Made by a program: the position numbers and the translations under genes. 64,000 nucleotides of DNA from Amphiprion ocellaris (Eukaryota > Chordata > Actinopteri > Pomacentridae), in contig NC_072770.1 in assembly GCF_022539595.1 (NCBI RefSeq), forward strand, positions 22,185,304 to 22,249,303. Direction: 5' to 3'. Shown here one piece after another: positions 44,545 to 58,835 of the stretch. The notes beneath the pieces are model-generated. The model had not been told where the DNA came from. It did no database searches and saw only the letters and a list, made by a program, of their open reading frames with translations. Positions within the stretch are counted from its first letter, which is position 1. Each line of letters opens with the position of its first letter.

Positions 44545-47500
44545 CAGTTGTACATAGCAGTGGGCTTCTGTGTGATCTGTTTTTAAGTGTTAGTTTATTA
44601 TTTAATAAACAGTCTGTTGGGTCAATACAGTGTATGTTCGTTGTTGATGAACGTACACTGACATTGTCATCAAATTGCCTTCTCAAAGGAATCATTGAAA
44701 TTACTGGGTGTATCTGTATAATATTGTCAGGTCTTAACCTTAATTTTTAAATTAGGTAATTTTGTGAGCGATATGATATTTACCTCAGTATTTAAATTAG
44801 ACGAATAGACCTGAAAATATTGTAGGGTCTCTATTGCTCTTTGAGTTAACATCTGTTGTTTGAAATTAGCTATACAAATAACAGCGACCTGACTTCAGTT
44901 ACTATTAAAAATAAACTACATTATTAAAAGAAATTTACTAGGTTACAAAGAAACCATTTTACATTTGCCCACAATGATAACTTAAATGATTCATTATGAA
45001 GTGTGCTGCTGACTGAATGCTTTGTTTTAAACTGAGAAGAACCATGATGCCACTCCAGAAACCACTTTACGTTATCACAATGAGTAGGACAAAGGACTGC
45101 CACTCAAACTTTAGTACTCATGTTTTCCAAGTAAAACGTTTGCATCCCGTAGATATTTGTCTGCACGATACTGTTTGTAGGAGCCTAAATGCATTTAAGC
45201 TTAAGATGTAGTAACTTCAGTTATGGGAAAAGTGGGTGTGGTTAGGAAGTCAGCTGTCAGGCACAGAGAGGAGAGCCACACAGTTTTTTGACTTCTGTAT
45301 TGACCTCTGTTTTCTTATTTCTTGGATTGCCTTCGAATAGTTTTTGGATTTTAGAGAAAGAATTATTGTGTACGCTGTATTTTTGTTGTTTGAAGATTTC
45401 AGTAAACTGTAACTTTTACGAGTGACCCAGTGGATTTTTTCTGGAATGTGGAATGTGGAGAGAGTAATGTCCAGAGCGTCAAGCTGTCGGCTTCTTTAAT
45501 TGGAACCTACACCATTTAAAGTACTATAGTATGGATACTGCCAAATTAAACACAAAAAACACACTGATAGTTTCATATATAAGAAATCAAATAGGTCAGC
45601 TCACAGGATAGAGTTTTTTTGTATCACTATTCATCTTCAAAATCGGTTTCTAATTCGAACATGTATGGCTTCATTATTCCAGTATTACAATTTACCACTG
45701 TGTAGAGCAAAGAAGTTTGACTGTCGAAGCAGAAGTTCGATGAGCAAGTGGAGTTATATCTAACATATTTTCAGGCAAAAAGGGATTACATTCATGCAAA
45801 AATGTAAATGTGTAACTTTGAGATGAGTTTTTAGGGGTTTAATCAATGACAGAGTGTGTCGTTTACGTGCTATTCCAAAATAAAACCAAAGTCAAAACTG
45901 TACACAAAGACACATCTAAAACTATATGAATATGTAATATATTATTTTGATACCCTGTCATATTTTGATACATATACTGACACAATATGGTTCTAACAAC
46001 ATGTCATTTTTCTGCTGATTATGGAGGGATCGATATGTTAAATATGCATGATGCTGCTTTGTTGACCTCCAGTGTTACTCTTTGGCAGATTTTCTGTTCA
46101 CTCATTGAATCACACATCAGAGTTACTCAGGCAGAAGAAAAAAAATCCTCAGTTTGTCTTCTGTCTCTACTCTTCTTCCTTAGACTGTTCATGTTGTTTT
46201 AATGCATGCTATCACTTTGCCACCGGAGGGCACTGTCTCATTTCATACGCTTGCATATGCTCTTTGGCCTGTTGACCTCTGAACACTCAGGTCAGCCAGA
46301 AACAGTTAAGATCATCTAGGTCCTACTGGACAACCTCACAGCAGAACTGTTGCATGTTTAGGGAAACACGCCGGTGCAGATAAACATACGGAGCAAACAT
46401 TTATCAAGCTGTATCTGACATATGTACAATATGTCGGAAGAGATTTGAGCTCACCTCAGCTCATATCTCGCCGGCTGGACGTGCGTGGAGCGAGATTGCA
46501 CAAGTGCTGATGTGCAAGGAGGAACAAATAAAAGGTTATCAGAGAAATCCAGTCATTGCGCGACAGTTAATTGTCAGCTCTGGTACGGAGCAGAGGCACT
46601 TGTTTTGCCTGCTGATAAGGTTGCGCTCGTGCGGTCTGCTGAGCCGTTGCATCTGGGCACGAGGTTAGACGAAGGAAAAAGGGGCTTTGGTTGCAGCAAC
46701 ATCCCTTAGGTGAGGGCTGTCTGACAGCACCGTGTGACAGAGCGACAAAAACACGTACGTCCTGCTGTGTTTCACGTGTACGTATCCAAAAAGCATGACT
46801 GAACGGCAGCAGCTTCATGCATCATTCACAAAGTGAGCCTCTGACAGTTAAAGGACACCCTCACAGGACATAAAATTACGAGACGCTGGTTAAACTGGTT
46901 TTATATTATTCAAAATTCCCAATCAGTTGGTACCGATTTGCACTTGCTCAGATTCTGGACTGCTGCTGAGGAACTCACTAGACTAATGTTTTTTTTATAT
47001 TTATTTTTTCTTGTAACAATGGCAAACATGTATTTGTGTAATCTAAAAAGGTTTTGCTAAAATTAATGATCCCACAGAGGACTATTGACAGTTCTGCAGA
47101 TCTCTCTCTTTCGTTTACTGTTGCTTCAGGCACACTGTTCTCATCAGCACGGTTTCAAGCCTCAGAGGGCCATTGTTTTCAGCTAAAAAACCTCTCAAAA
47201 CCCACTTTACACCGCTGATCCAGCACCAAACAAACGACAGGAACAGTTAAGAGTTCAGCTGGTGTACCCTTTGCAGCTAAAAAAGCAGCTAATTTTGCCA
47301 AAACAGGGCCCAAATATGCATGAATGTCATTCATGGTAGGGATAGAAACAACTCAAAATGAATGATAATGATGCTCTGGTCTGCAAAATGTATCTATAAT
47401 CAACTGTTTGCTAACACAGTTTACATAGCAAGTGATAATATGACAGTGAAGTTTACAATTTGTTTGATTTTTTCTTCCCACGTTGCCAAAAACATCAACT

Positions 47501-48917
47501 AATGCAGCTTTAATATTGTTATTCACTTAAGAATCTGTGGCGAGGTTTTATACTGCAGTCACACATGATGTGACAAAGACGTGACTAGAATTAATAGGCA
47601 AAGAAAATAACGCACCCATTCATAAAGCACCTTCTTGGTGTGACTGTGACCGAGGTCACACCAGGACAGTTTCTTAGAATGGCACTGCGTGACTTCGTTA
47701 GGGTTTTGGGTGAGGCAGACACTAGCCATGGCTGCCAGATAAAGAGGTTCGCGCGCAGATTCACTGTTGAGTGGCGTCACAATGGACACGTGTAATAAGG
47801 TGGTCCTCAAAGGCATTTATTTCTGTCTGTTGGGGTATTAATACTGCCGGGCGGTGCCCTCCTCACAGCCTGATACTGCAGCTCCAAGCAGCACATGTGC
47901 ACACTGATAGAGCGAGTGTTGTGTTTTTGTGGCCCAGCTTGGGGCATGACTGTTCAGTTGCCACATAGCCGCCTGCAGGGGGATGTCAGTTGTGACTTTC
48001 CAGTAATAACAAGGGCGTGTTGTTTTCTGTGTGCATATCTTGTGTGTGTGAGACAGAGAGACACAGAGAGTTTTATTTCAAACTAAACAGCCAGTCACGA
48101 TGAGAGGACGAAGCGAAGAAAAAAAACGACAAGAAAACGATACAGTCGGATCAGTAATGTGAAGCTCATGCTACGCACTGACTGTCTGCGTGTGACCCTA
48201 TGTGGCAAAAGAGAGAAAGTCCTTTTTTCCCCCCTCTTTTCTACAGATTATGTGCCCACTGATCTAGAGTGGATGTTGGATGCTCTTTATGCAAGTCATC
48301 CAAATATCATTAGGGCTAAACCCACCATGTGGTTTTGGTTCAGAATGTGAGGAACGCATGCACGGCCCGTGAACGCTGCTCTGCTCTCAGGCCCTCCATG
48401 GGGCCAAGCAACGTTCTCAATGGAGACGCAGAGAAAATACATCCAGAACATTAATAAAGTTGCATTTCATGAAAGATCCTTACATGTAGCACCCTACAGT
48501 AGCAGTGTGAATCATGGTATTGTTTGTTATTACAAGCTGGGCGATCTTAATTTGCATTGTTGTAAAGAGTGAGACAGAAAAAAACATGTAAATTACCTCA
48601 AGAGAAAAAAACAACGCTGGAAAGAGGAATATTTTCTTTTTCTCAACATATTTCTCATTTTTTCATCCTCTCTTCCCCCTGAGCTGTGTTCCAAAGAGAA
48701 ACAAAAAAAAAAACACCTTGGCTCTTTTTCTTCTCTTTTAATTTTTGTTGTTCTTCTGGCCTCCTTACTTTCCAGGCAAAAGGAAGTGGGAAGAGTGGAA
48801 AGAAGCAGTGTGTGAGTAAGGAAGTGTTCTCCTTGGAAAATAATGGCTGCAAAGTCACATTAATGGCCAAACATTTCCTCCATGTTTTCCCGTTTGCCCT
48901 ATATTTATACTCCCACC

Positions 48918-48938
48918 GCACACACACACACACACACA
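48918..48938. repeat. (CA)n microsatellite
   Basis: About ten uninterrupted CA repeats. Confidence 0.93.
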
Positions 48939-50929
48939 GCATACCATTGTGTTTATTCAGTTTTTAGCCACTTCAGTCATGTGGTTTCTATAATGGCTCT
49001 GATTTTATTATACATGGAGTTTAGCTGGAAAGTTGGACGATTCATGCTGATTCATCTCTAAGGTGCTGTCAATAAACTGAGATAATTGTGGTTTCGAATG
49101 ATTTAGGTATTTACTATTAACAACGAACTGTCAGAACAAACACACACTTTTCACTCTTGCATTGTCAATTTGCTTTAACTCTATATTTGCTCTCTAATTG
49201 TTAATTTTAATCATTCACTGCCTTGTCTTCTGCTGCAAATGTGAAACCCAATTTATACAAATTGATTCAATTCATCTAATTTGATTAGAAGCTATGTAAT
49301 ATTTATTTTTATTCTGTTATGCAGACTCCAAGGAGCCCAACAAGCAATGTGAGCATCAATCTAACGACTGTGAGACTTTGCTGTTTTCTCAGTAAAGGAG
49401 TCACATGCAAATGTTCTGGTTAGGCTTCAAAGTCAAGTTGTTGTGTTTTTCAGTTCATGTCCTAAAACTGCATAGCTGCATACAAATGAAAGGTCACTGG
49501 TTTCATTCTCCAGAAGAACTGAAGATATTTAACAGAGAAAGTGAACAAACCTCCACTGCAGCAGTCAGCCGGGCTGTAACAGAGTTCAGACTTTAATATG
49601 GGGTATTTCTTAGAAAAAATAAATAAATCACTCACACACTGCAGAGCTTTTCAGGAAATAATATTCAGAAAAAGGATCGACTCTCATTAGACCAACATCA
49701 GCAACCTGATTAACATCTCTGAAGAAAATCCTTCAAGAAAGAAAAACTAACCGTGCTTTTAGTGACGCACTGAGAGGTTTCAGTTGATTCTTCTCACGAG
49801 CAGAAGTGTGCAAAAGGATGAGCAGAATTACGTTATTTTTGACGGTTTTCTCAGCATTGCTTTTTGCTGTTTGTTGTTCTTCGTCACTTCATGGAAGCTG
49901 ACAGTTGAAAATAGTCCCTGCAGTGACAAGATGAGTACTTTGGTCTGAAAACCAGAACGGGTCTAGCACCTATTTGATGTTCAGAAGAGAGTGAAAGTTT
50001 TCAGTGTTGAATTGTGAAACTGAAAATAAGTTTCTTATTTAAGTCTATAAGAATTGCACAGTTTCTACCACAGATGTCTTTCTAGACTCTAAGTGTCTTG
50101 AACTTGTACTTTGTCATACTGTGAATACCTTTCATCCCCTGCATCCAAACGTCATTCTAACTGTACCAACACTAATAGTTTACCTTTGTTTTTTTCAGTT
50201 TTAAACCTCACTTAAACCACAATTTTAAGGATAAAAGTTGTTATATTCTATAAATATTGCCAACTAGTCCTTGAAGACAAATCAGTTAGTACTTAAAACA
50301 GATTCTACTCATTCTCTGTGTACACTGATTATATGTCATGTAGATCTTTAATCACAATAGCAGCACGGCTCCAGAGATGGAAATATTTGTGAGACCACCA
50401 CTTTGGTCCAGTTTCTGTATAGACATGAATGCTCCCCAGAGGATGAATCCTATAAACTTTGGTGAACCACTCATTTTTTCCACTAATCCCACCAGCAGAT
50501 TTTAACATTTCTGTATAGAATGGGACAAAATTTTGTGCAGATAATCATGTTTAACTCAAGCTAAATTGTAATAACTTTGATCTTGTGACATTTCATCAAT
50601 ACTTCGGCTTATCAACAAATCCTGCCATCACAGAGTTCCATTTAGAGTAAAATAGGCAGTAAAGCAGGGTGTGCTGCAGGGCATGGCTACCTTGTGTTTG
50701 AGAGGTTGCTACCATATCACCATACGTTCTGTCCTTAATCACTTCCACCCCCGATTGTCATGTCAGGTTTAAAAAACCAAGATGGTGACAATCAACTGTC
50801 AAATTCAAGGCTTCAAAACGGTAGTCCAGAAACTAATGGGTTGCTTCCAGCAGCTACATCCTTCCAGTAACGCAGTTTGCCATCGGCCTCGGCAGTACTT
50901 TGCTTTCAGTGCGAATTAGAATATGCTAC

Positions 50930-51120
50930 CATCCCAACATGTTAAAGTAAGATGATGAACATGGTAATAAATGTAGCATTAAAACATCAGCATGTTCAAA
51001 TTGTCACTGTGAGTATGTTAGCACTTAGCTCAAGGCATCATTAAGACTCATAATGCCCATAATTGGCTGGATACATGGTTTAGTTTAGTTTACACAACAC
51101 CAAATACTTTGTAGAAAAGA
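50930..51120. repeat. Probable dispersed fish repeat
   Basis: A run of short motifs (AACATGGTAA, AACATCAGCATGTT, GTTAGCACTTAGCTCAA) resembles a common teleost dispersed repeat. Class is uncertain. Confidence 0.4.
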
Positions 51121-54100
51121 AAAATTCCCTTCTGGGATCTTGGCTGCTTTCATTTTACTGGTACCTTGCATCTCTTTGCTTATATGAAAACCTGCATAAA
51201 TTCAGCAGCTTTGACTGCAACATTAACTCAGAACACGTCAAATCAACGACAAGAAGTAGTGAGTGGACTTCAGTTCTATGAGCATGTAGAAAATGGACTG
51301 AACAATGGACTGTTTGTCAACATATTTAGTATATTTCACTTTGTTGATGGAGATTTTACAAAGGAGAGACTCACTTGGTGAGAAAATCAGTAAGGCAGAG
51401 AAAGTGGTGCTCATTGTTCTCCTTAAGTTTAAACAATCACCGTTGTCTTCTCCGAGTTTGACTAATTAGTATCAAGGCTCACGCAGCACATTTTCAGGGC
51501 TGCAGCCTTATGTAAGCTGTTTATTTAAAGACAAAGAATCTGGTAACAAAAACATCAACTGTATGGTTTTATGTTGTTTACAGGTAGATTCATTTAAAGA
51601 AGCAGCAATCAATTAGTCTTTTCATGTGTTTAAAAAAAAAAAAGAGCAAACTTCAGAGCCTTCAGATAAACACACTTGTTAATGCAGCGCACCTGTGTAG
51701 GCTGCATAAAAATACTGTTTAAACTCTGACTACTGCTCATTACACTGTGTGTGTACATACGAATATGATCTTAAATGTCATTGTGTGGTGCTCCAGCTGA
51801 ATGTCTCTGTGGTTTCCTGAACATTTCACATCTCAGACTCTGCTGAGATCACACAGACACATGGGGAGCACAAAAAACCTTACACTGAGATGTCAGTCAG
51901 ATGAGCAGTTTTGTGGATAAACCAGAATACAAGTTTCGTATTAAAGTGTGCTACTAGATGTGCAAGAGCGTCTGTGTGGGGTTTTCTGCAGTGGTTCTGC
52001 AAACCATGTCACTTCTGTGAACATGATGGCGAGGTTGTGTATCATGTGATGTTGCCGTGTGAGCCTTTACATTACATTGTGTAATATAGGCCGTGCTAAT
52101 TGTTAGTCAGACATGGTTTGTGTGTCTTGTGTGCAGCTCGTTCATGCCTCTGCAGCGGGGCATTTTCTCAGTAAAAACCACAAAGAGTTTCTAGTCACAG
52201 CTGGAGGCAAGGGGACACCTGTCGACCTCCTCCTCAGCCCTGTGGTCACCCTGGCCTACATACAGCACAGAAACAGACAGAAAACACATCGAACTCTGCA
52301 GAGCCTGAAGGAAAATTATGGCCGTAAAAAGTTTGTGTTAGAGCCAAAATCAGAGTGAATCGCTTTACAGAAAAGTCCAAACAGATGAGAGGAGCTGCAC
52401 TGCAGAAGCAAGCAAATGCTGAGAAATTACTGCCCTGATGTATTCCAGAAAATTACTACCCCATATCTAAAACTAAAGCTGCACAGCACTGCACAGTCAT
52501 CCTCAAATTCTCTCATAATTCTCATCCTCCCTCTCAATCTTTCCTTCAAAGTCATTTACAGTTTCTAATTTCTCACACATACATGCAGGTGATAGTTTCA
52601 TTTTAACTTTTGATTGGTAGGATGAAGAAATGAATGTGGCGTTCCTGTCTGAAAAGATGAAGTAATCTCACTTAAGCATTGATTTGAAACATATATGTTC
52701 AGGTGTGCATTTTAAGAACAAACTCAACTATTCATGTATCTTCACAAAAAAGATTTTTTGACCATCTATAGGCAGCAAAAATACTTTGACAATATATCAC
52801 TTGCATATTATTATACTACGATGTATGATCTTTTGGCATAGAGTTTCCAATTGAGAACCTGAGAATACACGTGGAGCACATAAAGAGTGTAAATCCAGTA
52901 TTTATTCTCCTTTCAGTTTTGCTTTATGGTCTCTATTTATTCCCGAGGTAAATATATGATTCTTCAGCTGCTATAATGTTCCACTATAATAAGCAGTCTT
53001 GTGCTTGGTGCTTTATATGTAGTGCATATTGAGCTGTTCAATATTTTTCCCTGAAACTGGCTGAAAAATGGGACTGGTGAGATCAGTGAGAATAAATGTT
53101 GCCATAAAACCAAAACAAAGTGGTAAAATGATGTTAATAAGCCCAGTAGAGCGCAAACTACTGAGCTCTCAAATTGTCGTTAAGCTTATCATTTGCTTCT
53201 TTCAACATACAGCTCATCATTTGGTCTAATGTTGATTAAAAATGTTGATTTTAACAACTTTGATGAAGAATTACTATTTATTTGTTTTGTGAAAATGTGC
53301 ACAAAACATTGAAGTACTCCCTGATAGTATTGTGTTGCACTTAAAATCAAACATTGAACATTTATGCAACTTCGTTATATGAGGCACAAACTGCATTTAT
53401 ACTAAAACAACTATTGCAGAAATAGTTTTTATCAAGGTGTGCACTTGTTTTTTGTATATCTGCACTTCAAGGCCCTGTACTCATGTTTCATCATGGCAAC
53501 AAACAAACATTTTCTTAAAATTATTAAGTTCATTCTTAAATAAAACCACCTTAAGGTATGCTATTCATTTAGAGATTTTAGAGTTAATGCAATTTAACTC
53601 ACACTGCAACACAGTAGCAATAAAAATGTGTTCACAATACAAGTATTAGGGTTACAAGACACGCAAGAGACAGTACAGGTGGCCAGTGTGTAATCGTGTA
53701 TATTTGTGTATGTGTGTATACTGTGGTAATGAGGGGGAGCTGCATTTCCGCTGGCGTGCAGGTGCATTGTGACATGTAGCTCCTGCTTGATCTCACACAC
53801 TCGCAGACACACACCAACAAACACACCCAAGATGCTGCGATTGGTGTCATCTCCAACCACGGCGACGGCGGTATTTTCAGAAGAGCTACAAGGAGGGGAT
53901 TTCACAAGAAGTCAGGCTTCAGAGGTAAAAACGCTCTGAGCAAAAGTGTGCACATGTGATCCAGGTGTGCGTTGACAGTAGGTGTCAAATTTTCTAGAAC
54001 AACGCAAAGAGGAGAAACGGAGCTTGAAAACAGAGTGAAATACTTGAATGCTTGTCTGAGTGCATGACTGTTTGCATCTACATGTGCGGTGTTGCGGTCT

Positions 54101-57100
54101 TCTGGCTGTATCTCATGATGTCTGTGGTTTTGCCGCGCTGTTTTTATTGCTATTTTCTCTCCCTTCATTGTGTGTACGCTGAACAAAAATGTAGCTCGTC
54201 TTCTGAAAAAATGGGAGTGCCACACTGAACCACATGCAGATGCTTTCTAGCATAAAAATACAGACACTGACAGCACTGAGACATAACGTACAGATGTGTA
54301 TCTTGGTCACATCTCCCTCCAAAATAGATGGTAAACAGCTCCAATGAAGAGGCGGATGCCAAGCTGTAGTCTGGAGACTAAATTAAATAGCCAGCACCCT
54401 TTTATTTAGAGTGACTTCATGGTTTTTTTTTCCACTACCTCCCACCTCCTCCCACATACACCCACATACACAGGGGATCTGTAGTTTATTGTCCTTATAG
54501 TGGACTTCTTCATCCAGCCTCTTTTATCCATTCGAGTTCCCAAAGGCTGCTTCATCACAAAGAGCTCACTTAACAGGAGGCACACCAACCCGATTGCGAA
54601 TCGGTTCTACAGCAGCTGAGCAAAACATCTGCCGGGCTTCCAGTTCCAGCCAGGACACTCTGGAGTTGATTTAGACCAATGTTTGACATAAACCAATAAA
54701 TCTGTTGATTCCACTTCCAGAAACGTCCACCCTTTCCACATATTATTGCTCTCAGAAAGCTTTTTTCCCCTCCCCACTGTTTTTTCATCATCCCTTCTAC
54801 CTCGCCCCTACTTCTGTGAATCGACTGAACCCCCCACCCTCGTGTTTCGCCCCCCTCCTCTATACAGCTGTTCCTTTGCCTCATGTTGCACATTCTTTCA
54901 TTCTTTAGGGCTCTGGCTGTCAGGGACCCATTACACTCCTTCCTGCTGTGTGTGTGCGAAAGAGAAAGAAGCAATGTAACAATTTGAGAGGAATCTAAAG
55001 CCTGAAAGACAGAGTACAGCTGCATGCAGTGGAGCCCCATAACACTCAAACAGTCCCCCAGCTGTTTGTCTCTCACCAATTACAGCAGCCCTGTTCGTCC
55101 CGTCCCCTCCAGGCCTCCCCCCAGGTCCCATAAGCACCTTCCTACTCCTGCTATTTTTAGCTTGGGAGATGAAGGGAGACAGGGGCCCCTTCATGGCCCT
55201 AATCACAGCATCCATCGTGCACACGCTACCTTCATATTTTCAGTGCTTGACCCCCCCCCCTCCTTTGTCTCCCATTCTTCAAACTTCCCCTCGCCGTCCT
55301 CCCCATCTTTTCAGCGCAGGCTCAGGTAATATACTTGGGAATGCTAAACAAAGGAAAATCGCAACAAAAAACAGGCAACGACCCGACAAACAACAGCGCA
55401 ATTAGCCAGTGTTTGGTCTGGCTGGAACAACCATGACCTTTCAGGAAACTCCCCCTTCCTGCGAGAGACGGGTCGGCTCACCACTCGGCTTCATTGAAAG
55501 CTGAGAAGCACAACAGCCAGCATTCTTGGAAGGATGTGACCACGTTCGGCACAGTGGGTAAACCTGTTTCTCCATGAGGACATCCTGACCTACACATGAG
55601 ATGTCCACCTTTGTGGTCTAGACAGCAACAGTGGTATTGTATAGTACAGCTGTTGAACCTCAAGTTTTTTCAAAAACAGCAAGTACTGAAAAATGTTGCA
55701 TTTGCGCCCTTGTTTAATTACTGGTTGCATCCTTTATTTTCTTACTGTTAACAAATCTGATAAAAGACTAAAATTACTTTTATCGTGTTGACAGATACAT
55801 CCTCTTAGCCACAGACCTCCACTGCTGTTCAAAAAGGACTAAAAACACCGGGTGACGTGTGTTTTCATACAGTTACCATGAGAAGTGTGTTTAATTTTGT
55901 GTTAGCCTCACATAAACAATCTTGATGCCATAAAGACCAACAAATGTGTATCCGTCCGCAGCTGAAAATAGTTCCCAACATCTGCATTATTTACTGCCAC
56001 AACCGTTTTTTAACTGCAGAAGGGTTTTATTTGTGAATGTCATAATGAATGAGTTTAGTGGTGACAGTTGGTAGGGAAGTCAGAAACTATTGACAGATGG
56101 AGTGGTGCACTGTGTTGGTTTTGGTATGATATGAAATTTGATGACAGTCTCAAAAAATACAAAAATGTGAGTTTTTAGGCTGCTTGTACAGCTGCTTTTA
56201 CAAAAGAAATATTTAAAATAGTAAAAGTTCTCTCCAATTGTTGGTTTAACACAACTCTTTATCAAAGTTACATATTTAAATGTTGTTTTTTCTCCATAAA
56301 AATGATCCCTTATTGTCTTAAAAGGGCTTCGATCAAACTGTTACTTCTTTCAGAATGTACAGATCATTGAACTTTCAGTCTCTCTCTCCATCCACTGCTC
56401 TCCACTCGCTGCAGCTAAAGCACACCAGCTCATCTATGCCTCGTCTTAAACACTGTAAATGTACTCTACACTTGAATATTAAAGTTATTCAGCCATACAC
56501 ATTTAAAATTAATGTTCTGAAACTGATTCTGTAGAGGAATAAAGATACAGAAAGCCTCAGCCTATAAGTTTAGGGGATTGGCTCCTTAGATTTGTTTCAT
56601 ATTAAAGCCTGAATCTGTGTTTTTGAGACTGTCAAAAGTTTCAAGGTGGTGCCGACTGGTTATTTCATTCAGGATGTGTCTTCCGGCATATTGAAAAAGA
56701 ACATATGAATGTGTAAAAAAAATCTTCACTGGAGGGCCTCTTTAAAGAAAAACGTTTGGGGAGAAAATAATGTTTCTGGGTCTCTAAGGAACTGACAAAA
56801 GGAAAGTATTGGTTTTGGTCCCTGAAACTATCCTATGAATGCTGCTATTAACACATTTGAGATAACACCTAGAGGTACGGAGAGAGAACAAACTTTCTGA
56901 GGCTAATCTGATGCTCAGCCAACTGGGGAAGTTTCTAAATCCTGTTGTCACAGCAGAAATTTTTTTTGCAAATGCAATGAGGGGCAATCATAAAGCACAT
57001 AAAGTTTAAATGAATTGGGAAAAAAGCTGGTTGGTCACAGGCTGAGACATATCCAGTATTTTTCCCTTTTGTGATCTGTCTCGACTGCTCTGGCAGATAA

Positions 57101-58363
57101 AGACGCCCCCCTCCTTTCCTACTGCTCTTCCACACACTGATCTTTAGGGACTTTTAACAGGCTGTGTGCACCTCATGTTTCCACATGATGCAGATCCCAT
57201 TGTGTTCCTCAAGGACTTCTAACCTGCTTCTTATCAGCCTTGGCGTCTTTTTGCTCCTCCTTTTCCTCTTTGCCGTCTAAAAGGAACAGGTTTGCTATTT
57301 GTGTCACCTCGAATAAAGTGCCCTACTTCCACTAATTGCACCAGACTGTGAGAAATCTTTTTGTTCAGAGGGCTGGGAAAGTGAGTTCATCTAATGCAGA
57401 TTGTTTGTTTTTTGCACATTAAAACCCACACACGCTTTAATGGAATGATAATCCTGGTTAACTGCCTCTAGAGAGGTTAAAACAAAAATGTTGAAACAGA
57501 CAAAAGCATTTGTATAAATTGCTGAAATTTGTGTTCTATTGAGGCACAATATGCATCCACTATTTTTTTTTTCACAAAAAATGCAATATAGCAACTAAGA
57601 ACTTGTTGCTTTTTTGTTTGCTTTTTGGCATAAACTTTCCACATTGCATTCTCTTTGCAAAGTTTGTTTGAGGAGAAACTGAAACCAGGGAAATCCAGCC
57701 TCAGAATCGCTCTCACTTGCCATGGAGACAAAGGGTCACAACCCCCAAACATGACTTCCCTTTGGTCAGTATGTTTTCCCAAAGGATGAAGTTACATTTG
57801 AACCAGAAAGCTCATCCATAGCTGCTAGTGCAGTAGCGGAGGGAGCCAGACCACACAACAGCTGAGGTCAGAAGAGCTGTCGACCTTTTAGCTGCCTTTC
57901 TCTTCCTCAGACAGAAGGCATCATGGAGCATGCACTCCCTAAAATCAACACAGGTTAATTCAGCCTAACAGGACTAACGTGTGCTGGCTTAGCTGCAGTA
58001 CACGCTGTCTGCTACTGACTTATTATGTCTGTCTGTGGCATTGTTATGTCTGCAGAAAGGTTTGTGGCAAGTCACAGGAAAAATGCTTTGCTTCCATAAG
58101 AGCAGAATAAAACATATTATTGATCAAGAGATAATGAAAGTAAACTGAGTATTAGTCGCAGTCTGCCTTTCAAGAATCTTTAAAATTTAATGAGATTATG
58201 ATATTGGCTGTGCGGCATCCCTCACTGCAGAATACTGTTCACAGTTTGTCATCATGGAGTCGTGTTGTACAAGACTGTGTTTATTCTAAATATGCTGTAA
58301 AAGCTTTAGTATCTGATGTAACACTATGATACAAAATCAGGTGGGAATGTTATGGCCATACCA

Positions 58364-58835
58364 CACCAATCGGCCACAACATTAACACCAGTGACAGTGG
58401 TGTACAACACTGATCATTTTGTTACAGTGCAATTTTATGCAGAAAAACCTTGGGTTCTGGCATTCATGTGGATACTGACACCCGACACTCACTATAACAT
58501 TGTAGCAGACAAAACGCCACAGCAACACCCACTTCATAGCAATAGCACTCTCAGATGGCTGCAGCCTCCCACAGCAGGATGATGCACCCTGCTACACCTC
58601 AAAAACTGCTCAGGAATAGCTGGAGGAACATGACAAAGAGCCCAAAGTGTTGCCGCCAAACTTATCAGATTCAAAACATCTGCGGGACTCACCAGAACAA
58701 GCCTGATCCACTGAGGCCCTAACCCACATCCCACAAGGACCCATAGGAGCTGCTGTCATCATGCCAGATGCCAGAGGACACACGAAGAGGTCCTGAGTCC
58801 TCACAAGTCAAAGCTGTTTTGGTGGCACAAGTGCT
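58364..58835 (+). mobile_element. Tc1-like transposon remnant (internally deleted, plus orientation)
   Basis: Starts with the terminal repeat CACCAATCGGCCACAACATT, then jumps to the catalytic C-terminal part of a Tc1-type transposase. The phrases CTTGGGTTCTGGCATTCATG and GGAACATGACAAAGAG lie in the order known for fish Tc1 elements. Stops and frameshifts interrupt the frame, most of the N-terminal half is deleted, and no right terminal repeat follows. Confidence 0.8.

Larger units (their letters stand above)
44566..58360. other. Intergenic region without recognised genes
   Basis: AT-rich to average composition, with many short unrelated ORFs and no splice-linked series of conserved coding exons. 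It includes a (CA)n microsatellite (48918-48938) and a common fish-type repeat near 50930-51120. A segment at 45230-45430 looks somewhat like a retroelement end but has no partner. Confidence 0.6.

Noticed and set aside
45230..45430. Possible retroelement long terminal repeat (promoter-like start, AGTAAA near the end)
   Set aside because: No second copy, no TG...CA boundaries with duplication, and no retroelement genes nearby.
52113..52358. 81-codon plus-strand frame downstream of vdr
   Set aside because: Soluble-looking sequence but no family recognised, no promoter, no neighbouring exons.
54570..55079. 169-codon minus-strand frame
   Set aside because: The longest isolated frame in the intergenic region, but low similarity to any family known to me and CT-biased opposite strand; probably chance.
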